Positions 58,958 through 64,000 of a DNA stretch of 64,000 bases are shown piece by piece. The notes beneath the pieces are model-generated. The model saw only the letters and a program-made list of their open reading frames with translations. It was not told the origin of the DNA and ran no database searches. The position numbers and the translations under genes were made by a program. Numbering within the stretch: the stretch's first letter is position 1; each line of letters opens with the position of its first letter. This DNA is from JBNJGB01 sp051747385 (GTDB lineage Bacteria; Myxococcota_A; UBA9042; PHBI01; JACKFB01): positions 41,160-105,159 of the forward strand of contig JBNJGB010000023.1 of assembly GCA_051747385.1 (NCBI GenBank), read 5' to 3'.

Positions 58958-59036
58958 GCTCGCTCCGGTGCCTGCCGCTGCCGTGAGGCGCCTCGGACTC
59001 GGTGCCCCTCGCCCCCACGCACAGAATTGCGACGCA

Positions 59037-59066
59037 ATGCTATGCGAGCGCTCGAAACGCTGTCAA
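59037..59066 (-). promoter_or_regulatory. pilB operon promoter with palindromic spacer
   Basis: TTGACA (59061-59066), 18-base spacer, TAGCAT (59037-59042). The spacer contains the perfect 10-bp palindrome CGAGCGCTCG (59045-59054), placed where a repressor would block polymerase. The leader is about 75 bases. Confidence 0.55.
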
Positions 59067-59078
59067 GCTGGCGGGTCC

Positions 59079-59096
59079 ATTCCAATTTGTCGGAAT
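59079..59096. promoter_or_regulatory. Inverted repeat upstream of the pilB promoter
   Basis: ATTCC-N8-GGAAT begins 12 bases upstream of the -35, a usual position for an activator site. Confidence 0.35.
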
Positions 59097-59119
59097 CATT
59101 TCACTTTCAAGCGCTCGGC

Positions 59120-59139
59120 GCCCCGGTTCGGGCCGGGGC
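59120..59139 (-). terminator. Hairpin after dprA
   Basis: GCCCCGG (59120-59126) and CCGGGGC (59133-59139) form a perfect 7-bp stem with a 6-base loop, just after the dprA stop. No T-run follows. Confidence 0.45.
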
Positions 59140-59145
59140 ACCACC

Positions 59146-60186
59146 TCATCCCCCGCGCCTCAGGCGAAAGCGCTGTCCGCCGGCCTGCTCCACGCGACCC
59201 GCCACCTCCAGGTCGACGAGGACCGCCATGAGCGTGTCCACCGGGAGCCCGGTCGTCGCGAGGAGGGCCTCCAGATCCCGCGCCGCGCCCTCGGCCAGGG
59301 CCTCCATCACGCCTGCGGCCTCCGGCCCCACGTCCCCGTCGTCGCTGCGGGTCTCCTCGTCGAGCGACCCGGGCCAGGGGTCCGGCGCCCCGCCGTGCTG
59401 CACCGGCCACGCGCCGCTCGCCCGCTCCCCGAGGGCCGCGGCGAGATCCGAGACGCCCGTGACGGCGGGGACGCCGCCCGCCAGGAGGCCGTTTCCACCC
59501 ACGCCGAGCCCCTCTCCCACGTCCGAGGGTACCGCCAGGACCGGCCGTCCGGCCCGCATGGCCGCCCGGGCCGTGGACAGGGCCCCGCTGCGCGCCCCGG
59601 CCCGCGCGACGACCGTGACGCCGGCGAGAGAGGCGATCACCCCGTTGCGCTTCAGGAAGCGGTGCCGACCCGGAGGCGTCGGGGGCCAGAAGCAGGTCAC
59701 GACCGCGCCCCCGGTGTCCACGGCCTCGTCGAACAGCGGCAGGTGCGCCCGCGGGTATGGCTTGTCGTGGCCCGATCCGAGCACGACCACGGTGGTTCCG
59801 CCCGCGTCCATGGCGGCCCTGTGCGCCGCGGCGTCGCACCCCTCGGCACCCCCGCTCACCACCGGACGGCCCAGGGTGACCGCATCCCTCGCCACCCGCG
59901 CGGCGCACGCGAGGCCGTAGGGATCGGCCGCCCGGGCCCCCACGACCGCCACGCCCGGCCGCTCGGGTGGGCTCCCCCGCACCACGAGCACCGGAGCGCC
60001 CGTCTCGGCGAAGGGGATCCACGGGGTCAGCCCCCGCACCTCCAGCTCGCGGGCCGCAGCCTCCACGTCCTCGTACCGCGGCTCCTCGCCCGCGGCCACG
60101 GCCCGGGCCACCCGGTCCGGGGTTCGCAGGGCCCGCAGCAGCGCGGCCCGGCGCAGGGCCTCGTCCCACCTCGTCGCGTCTTCCAT
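59146..60186 (-). CDS. dprA: DNA processing protein DprA
   Basis: A 346-residue Rossmann-like DNA-binding protein that protects incoming single-stranded DNA and loads RecA during transformation. Family motifs: GVAVVGARAADPYG, PVVSGGAEGCDAAAHRAAM, TVVVLGSGHDKPYP, FLKRNGVIASLAGVTVVARA, and SGALSTARAAMRAGRPVLAVP. A C-terminal winged-helix (DprA_WH-like; LLATTGLPVDTLMAVLVDLE) is present. ATG 60186 was chosen because of SD AGGAGGTG; an upstream ATG at 60228 has no usable SD. It is next to the pil genes, which fits pilus-mediated DNA uptake. Confidence 0.9.
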   Translation of the reverse strand: MEDATRWDEALRRAALLRALRTPDRVARAVAAGEEPRYEDVEAAARELEVRGLTPWIPFAETGAPVLVVRGSPPERPGVAVVGARAADPYGLACAARVARDAVTLGRPVVSGGAEGCDAAAHRAAMDAGGTTVVVLGSGHDKPYPRAHLPLFDEAVDTGGAVVTCFWPPTPPGRHRFLKRNGVIASLAGVTVVARAGARSGALSTARAAMRAGRPVLAVPSDVGEGLGVGGNGLLAGGVPAVTGVSDLAAALGERASGAWPVQHGGAPDPWPGSLDEETRSDDGDVGPEAAGVMEALAEGAARDLEALLATTGLPVDTLMAVLVDLEVAGRVEQAGGQRFRLRRGG

Positions 60187-60283
60187 CGCCCACCTCCTGT
60201 CGTCCGGGAGGCCGCCGTCGGCCCCCATCTCCCTCGTGTCGGGCAGGGGGCCGTTCGTTGCGCAGAAATGGGGCGCGGCAGAA

Positions 60284-60297
60284 TGAATGAGGATTCA
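60284..60297. promoter_or_regulatory. Inverted repeat TGAAT-N4-ATTCA, candidate fad operator
   Basis: TGAATGAGGATTCA lies just upstream of the -35 of the beta-oxidation genes. It resembles half of TetR-type FadR boxes (TGAATGA...TCATTCA) but the arms are shorter, so the link is tentative. Confidence 0.4.
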
Positions 60298-60305
60298 ATC
60301 ATCCC

Positions 60306-60333
60306 TTGACCGGCGACGGGGCGAGCATCTATT
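60306..60333 (+). promoter_or_regulatory. Candidate promoter of the beta-oxidation genes
   Basis: TTGACC (60306-60311), 16-base spacer, TCTATT (60328-60333), about 38 bases before the ATG at 60372. Confidence 0.4.
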
Positions 60334-60371
60334 CAAGGGTCGGCTTTCGGTCTTCCATAGGAGAAATGCGC

Positions 60372-62747
60372 ATGGCTACCATCCGCAAAGCGGCCGTCCT
60401 CGGCGCTGGGGTGATGGGTTCCGGCATCGCGGCCCACCTCGCGTCGTGCGGCATCCGCACGATCCTGCTCGACATCGTCCCGCCCGACCTCTCCGACGAG
60501 GAGAAGGACGACCCGAAGGCGCGGAACCGCTTCGCCGCCAACGGGCTGAAGGGCGCCATCAAGTCGAAGCCCGCCCTGTTCGTCGACAAGGCGGCCTCGT
60601 CGCTCATCGAGGTCGGCAACTTCGATGACGACATGGGGCGCATCGCCGAGTGCGACTGGGTCGTCGAGGTGGTGAAGGAGGACATGCGCATCAAGCGGAT
60701 CCTCCTCGAGAACGTCGAGAACAGCTGGACGCCGGGGACGATCGTCACGTCCAACACCTCCGGCCTGTCCATCGACGGCATGCTCGAGGGGCGCTCCGCG
60801 GACTTCCGGAAGCACTTCCTCGGGACGCACTTCTTCAACCCGGTGCGCTACATGCACCTGCTGGAGATCATCCCGGGCAAGGAGACCGACCCGGCCATCC
60901 TCGACCAGATGGCCGACTTCTGCCGGCGGATCCTCGGCAAGGGCGTCGTCTGGGCCAAGGACACGCCGAACTTCATCGCGAACCGCATCGGCGTGCACGC
61001 GATGATGACGACCATCCACGCCATGGACGACCTCGACTACTCCATCGAGGAGGTCGACGCCATCGTGGGCAAGCCCATGGGGCGGCCCAAGTCCGCGGCC
61101 TTCCGCACGGCGGACATGGTGGGCATCGACACGTTCGTCCACGTGGCGAACAACTGCTACGAGGCGCTCCCGGACGACCCGGAGCGGGACACCTTCAAGG
61201 TCCCGGCGTTCCTCGACCAGATGGTCGACAAGGGGCTGCTCGGCCAGAAGGCCAGGGCCGGCTTCTACAAGAAGGTCGGCAAGCAGATCTCCACCATCGA
61301 CCGGGAGACCCTGGAGTACCGGGACAAGGTCAAGCCGGACCTGCCGGAGCTCAAGGACGTCAAGAAGGCCGGCGGCGCGGCCGATCGCATCAAGGCGCTG
61401 GTGAGCGGCGACGGGCGGGCCGCGAAGTTCGGCTGGTACGTCCTGTCCCGGAGCCTCGCCTACACGGCGAACATCGCCTTCGACATCGCCGACGACGTGG
61501 TGAACATCGACCGGGCGATGCGCTGGGGCTTCAACTGGGATCTCGGACCGTTCGAGGTCTGGGACGCCCTGGGCGTTGGTGAGACCGCCGAGCGCATGCG
61601 CGCCGACGGCCTGACGGTCCCGAAGTGGGTCGACGAGGCGGCCGAGGCCGGCGGCTTCTACGCCGAAAAGGACGGCGAGGAGAGCTACTTCGCCCCCGGC
61701 AAGGGCCTGGAGCCCAAGCCGCAGATCCCGGGCAGCCTGTCCATCGGCCTCTTGAAGAAGGCCGGTCACGTCGTGGAGAAGAACCGCGGCGGGACGCTCG
61801 TGGACATGGGCGACGGCATCGCCTGCGTCGAGTTTCACACCAAGATGAACACGGTGGATCCCGACCTGGTCGAGATCCTGAACACGGCGTGCGACCGGGT
61901 CGAGCGCGACTTCGACGGCCTGGTGCTCGCCAACGAGGCGGACAACTTCTCCGCCGGCGCGAACCTCTTCATGATCGTGATGAACGCGAACCAGAAGAAG
62001 TTCGACGAGATCGAGCAGACCGTCGAGACGTTCCAGAGCACGGTCCAGCGGCTCAAGTACCTGCCGAAGCCGGTCGTATCGGCGCCCCACGGCCTGACCC
62101 TGGGCGGCGGGTGCGAGATGGCCATGGCCGCCGACCGCATGATCGTGGACAAGGAGACCTACATGGGCCTCGTGGAGGTCGGCGTGGGGCTCATCCCCGG
62201 CGGCTGCGGGACCCTGAACCTGCTCAAGCGGCTCTTCGAGGGCGTGCCCCCGAAGATCGACCCGCGGGAGTACGACGTGCTGCCCATGGTGCAGCGGGCC
62301 TTCATGAACATCGGCATGGCCCAGGTGGCCACGGGCGCCGGCGAGGTCTTCGACCTGGGCTTCGGCACCGCCCGCGACGAGATCGCCATGAACCGCGACC
62401 GCCGCGATGCGGACGCCAAGGCGCTGTGCCGCTACCTGGCGGACCGGGGCTACACGCCGCCGAAGCCGGCCACGAACCTCTACCTGCCCGGACGCCACGG
62501 CGCCGCGGCGCTGTCCCTGGCGGTCTACGGCATGATGCTCGGCGAGTTCGCCTCCGAGCACGACAAGAAGATCGCCGACAAGGTGGCGTGGGTGCTCTGC
62601 GGCGGCGACACCGACGGCCGGACGCCGGTGGACGAGGAGAAGATCATCGAGCTCGAGCGCGAGGCCTTCATGAGCCTCGTCGGCGAGCCGAAGACCCTCG
62701 AGCGCATGCAGTACATGCTCATGAACAACAAGCCGCTCAGGAACTAG
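60372..62747 (+). CDS. Fused 3-hydroxyacyl-CoA dehydrogenase/enoyl-CoA hydratase
   Basis: A 791-residue multifunctional beta-oxidation enzyme. The N-terminal half is the dehydrogenase: NAD-binding GAGVMGSG (11-18), GTHFFNPVRYMHLLEII with the catalytic histidine, and KDTPNFIANRIG. The C-terminal half (from about 480) is a crotonase fold: FSAGANLFMI and LGGGCEMAMAADRM form the oxyanion hole, and GLVEVGVGLIPGGCG carries the catalytic glutamate. The dehydrogenase-first order is as in FadN, opposite to FadB/FadJ. ATG 60372 has SD AGGAG at 8 bases; ATG 60366 is too close. A thiolase follows after 36 bases, forming a beta-oxidation pair. Confidence 0.92.
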   Translation: MATIRKAAVLGAGVMGSGIAAHLASCGIRTILLDIVPPDLSDEEKDDPKARNRFAANGLKGAIKSKPALFVDKAASSLIEVGNFDDDMGRIAECDWVVEVVKEDMRIKRILLENVENSWTPGTIVTSNTSGLSIDGMLEGRSADFRKHFLGTHFFNPVRYMHLLEIIPGKETDPAILDQMADFCRRILGKGVVWAKDTPNFIANRIGVHAMMTTIHAMDDLDYSIEEVDAIVGKPMGRPKSAAFRTADMVGIDTFVHVANNCYEALPDDPERDTFKVPAFLDQMVDKGLLGQKARAGFYKKVGKQISTIDRETLEYRDKVKPDLPELKDVKKAGGAADRIKALVSGDGRAAKFGWYVLSRSLAYTANIAFDIADDVVNIDRAMRWGFNWDLGPFEVWDALGVGETAERMRADGLTVPKWVDEAAEAGGFYAEKDGEESYFAPGKGLEPKPQIPGSLSIGLLKKAGHVVEKNRGGTLVDMGDGIACVEFHTKMNTVDPDLVEILNTACDRVERDFDGLVLANEADNFSAGANLFMIVMNANQKKFDEIEQTVETFQSTVQRLKYLPKPVVSAPHGLTLGGGCEMAMAADRMIVDKETYMGLVEVGVGLIPGGCGTLNLLKRLFEGVPPKIDPREYDVLPMVQRAFMNIGMAQVATGAGEVFDLGFGTARDEIAMNRDRRDADAKALCRYLADRGYTPPKPATNLYLPGRHGAAALSLAVYGMMLGEFASEHDKKIADKVAWVLCGGDTDGRTPVDEEKIIELEREAFMSLVGEPKTLERMQYMLMNNKPLRN

Positions 62748-62783
62748 AGCACGCCGCCCCCCAACAGGTGCAAGGAGTCGAAC

Positions 62784-63911
62784 ATGCGTGAGGCAGTCAT
62801 CGTCAGCGCGGTGCGCACCCCGGGCGGCCGTGCGAACAAGGGAACCTACCGGGACACCCGCCCCGAGGATCTCGGCGCCGCCGCCGTCCGCGGCGCGCTG
62901 GAGAAGGTCCCCGGCCTGAAGCCGGAGGAGGTGGAGGACGTCGTCATGGGCTGCGCCATGCCCGAGGGCCAGCAGGGCCTCAACGTGGCGCGGGCCATCT
63001 CGCTCCTCGCCGGCCTGCCGACCAGCGTGCCGGCGCAGACCGTCAACCGGTTCTGCTCGTCCGGCCTGCAGACCATCGCCAGCGCCGCCGAGCGGATCAT
63101 GTGCGGCTGGGCCGACACCATCGTGGCCGGCGGCATCGAGTCCATGTCCGCCGTGCCCATGAGCGGCCACACGCCGCGCCCCCACCCGGGCGTGGTGGCC
63201 GACAACCCCGCCCTGTTCACCCCCATGGGGAACACGGCGGAGGTCGTGGCCGAGCGCTACGAGATCTCCCGCGAGGACCAGGACGCGTTCGCCGTGTCCA
63301 GCCACCAGAAGGCGGCCAGGGCCATCGAGAAGGGCCTCTTCGCGGACGAGACCATCCCCTTCGGGGGCCTCGAGGTGGACGAGGGGCCGCGGCCGGAGAC
63401 GACGGTCGAGGTCCTGGGCAAGCTCCGCGCCGTCTTCCGCCAGGGCGGCTCGGTGACGGCGGGCAACAGCTCGCAGATGACCGACGGCGGCGCGGCCAGC
63501 GTCGTGATGAGCCGCGAGAAGGCCGAGGCCCTCGGCGCCGAGATCCTCGGCGTCTTCCGGGGCTTCGTGGTCGTGGGCGTCGAGCCCGACGAGATGGGCG
63601 TCGGCCCGGCCTACGCCGTGCCGAAGCTCCTCGAGAAGACCGGCCTGTCCATCGGCGACATCGACCTGATGGAGCTGAACGAGGCCTTCGCCTCCCAGGC
63701 GGTCTACTCCATCCGCAAGATGGGCATCGACGAGGACAAGGTGAACGTCAACGGCGGCGCCATCGCCCTGGGCCACCCGCTGGGCTGCACCGGCGCCAAG
63801 CTGACGGCGACGCTGCTCCACGAGCTGAAGCGCCGCGGCGGCCGCTACGGCATCGTCACCATGTGCATCGGCGGCGGCATGGGCGCCGCCGGCCTCTTCG
63901 AGAGGGTGTAG
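62784..63911 (+). CDS. fadA: Acetyl-CoA acyltransferase (3-ketoacyl-CoA thiolase)
   Basis: A 375-residue thiolase that releases acetyl-CoA from 3-ketoacyl-CoA. The nucleophile C91 lies in NRFCSSGLQTIASA; NEAFASQ, GGAIALGHPLGCTGAK (catalytic histidine) and CIGGGMGAAGLFE (second cysteine) complete the active site. SD AGGAG precedes the ATG. It is the last gene of the beta-oxidation pair, followed by a strong hairpin. A biosynthetic acetoacetyl-CoA thiolase is less likely because of the partner gene. Confidence 0.93.
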   Translation: MREAVIVSAVRTPGGRANKGTYRDTRPEDLGAAAVRGALEKVPGLKPEEVEDVVMGCAMPEGQQGLNVARAISLLAGLPTSVPAQTVNRFCSSGLQTIASAAERIMCGWADTIVAGGIESMSAVPMSGHTPRPHPGVVADNPALFTPMGNTAEVVAERYEISREDQDAFAVSSHQKAARAIEKGLFADETIPFGGLEVDEGPRPETTVEVLGKLRAVFRQGGSVTAGNSSQMTDGGAASVVMSREKAEALGAEILGVFRGFVVVGVEPDEMGVGPAYAVPKLLEKTGLSIGDIDLMELNEAFASQAVYSIRKMGIDEDKVNVNGGAIALGHPLGCTGAKLTATLLHELKRRGGRYGIVTMCIGGGMGAAGLFERV

Positions 63912-63923
63912 GGATCGAGGACG

Positions 63924-63950
63924 GGCCGGGCTCCCGTCGCGAGCCCGGCC
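63924..63950 (+). terminator. Hairpin terminator after the thiolase gene
   Basis: GGCCGGGCTC (63924-63933) and GAGCCCGGCC (63941-63950) form a perfect 10-bp stem with a 7-base loop. The T-run is poor. The last 50 bases of the window hold nothing recognisable. Confidence 0.65.
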
Positions 63951-64000
63951 GCTTCCGCGCATCTCGGCCTCCCGCCGACGCTGCGAGGGAGCCTCCGGCT

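Noticed and set aside
60333..63962. Open frame of about 1200 residues on the minus strand opposite the beta-oxidation genes
   Set aside because: Shadow of the dehydrogenase/hydratase and thiolase genes, which are unmistakable on the plus strand.
1..64000. CRISPR array, rRNA, tRNA, prophage, integrase or complete insertion sequence
   Set aside because: No regularly spaced repeats, conserved RNA sequences or transposase/integrase motifs were seen in either strand.

Overview
This is a very G+C-rich bacterial window, almost fully coding, that reads like a member of the Myxococcota (the former deltaproteobacterial myxobacteria) or a close uncultured relative. The pointers are a pilB-pilT-pilC-pilS-pilR cluster followed by pilH/pilI-type ABC genes as in Myxococcus, several large secreted lipoproteins with Asp-rich stalks, Ala-Asp-rich linkers and a MYXO-CTERM-like tail, a Ser/Thr kinase with a DUF4388-like C-terminus, and zinc-ribbon/TPR membrane proteins. 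No rRNA, tRNA, CRISPR array, prophage or intact transposase was seen. The assignment rests on gene content only.

Layout. 0-7 kb: the end of an outer-membrane barrel gene, a P-type cation ATPase, then a tightly coupled trio (PTS EIIA-like protein plus two cation/proton-antiporter-like membrane proteins). 7-20 kb: four secreted lipoproteins, the last two translationally coupled, ending in a GT39-type membrane glycosyltransferase. 20-25 kb: a Cys-rich surface protein, a rhodanese-ThiF adenylyltransferase, a GGDEF fragment, an aminotransferase-like protein without its PLP lysine, and mnmE. 25-41 kb: TPR and zinc-ribbon membrane proteins, an alpha/beta hydrolase, an unlinked GspE/PilB-type ATPase, arginine deiminase, a lytic transglycosylase, rsmG, a glycerophosphodiesterase and a Ser/Thr kinase. 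41-46 kb: a PP2C phosphatase, a secreted TldD-like protease, and parS-parA-parB. 46-59 kb: the type IV pilus locus on the minus strand, with a sugar-nucleotide epimerase and a DegT aminotransferase inserted and no pilA. 59-64 kb: dprA, then a fatty-acid beta-oxidation pair (fused hydroxyacyl-CoA dehydrogenase/hydratase and thiolase).

How the genes work together. The pil genes supply the extension motor (PilB), retraction motor (PilT), platform (PilC) and a PilS-PilR two-component system; DprA next to it handles incoming DNA in natural transformation. ParA, ParB and a canonical parS, with mnmE and rsmG in the same 23 kb, suggest an origin-proximal location. The EIIA/antiporter trio and the P-type ATPase look like a cation-homeostasis block.

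The most interesting non-coding signals are a 163-bp structured repeat present twice (92% identical by eye, inverted ends that contain a Shine-Dalgarno), a recurrent promoter shape with GTGCTAG at the -10, and several genes whose -10 box sits only 7-9 bases before the start codon, which suggests leaderless transcripts. Many genes overlap their upstream neighbour by ATGA or TTGA. Because stop codons are rare at this base composition, many very long open frames are only shadows of real genes, and start codons were chosen from Shine-Dalgarno, signal-peptide and overlap evidence.
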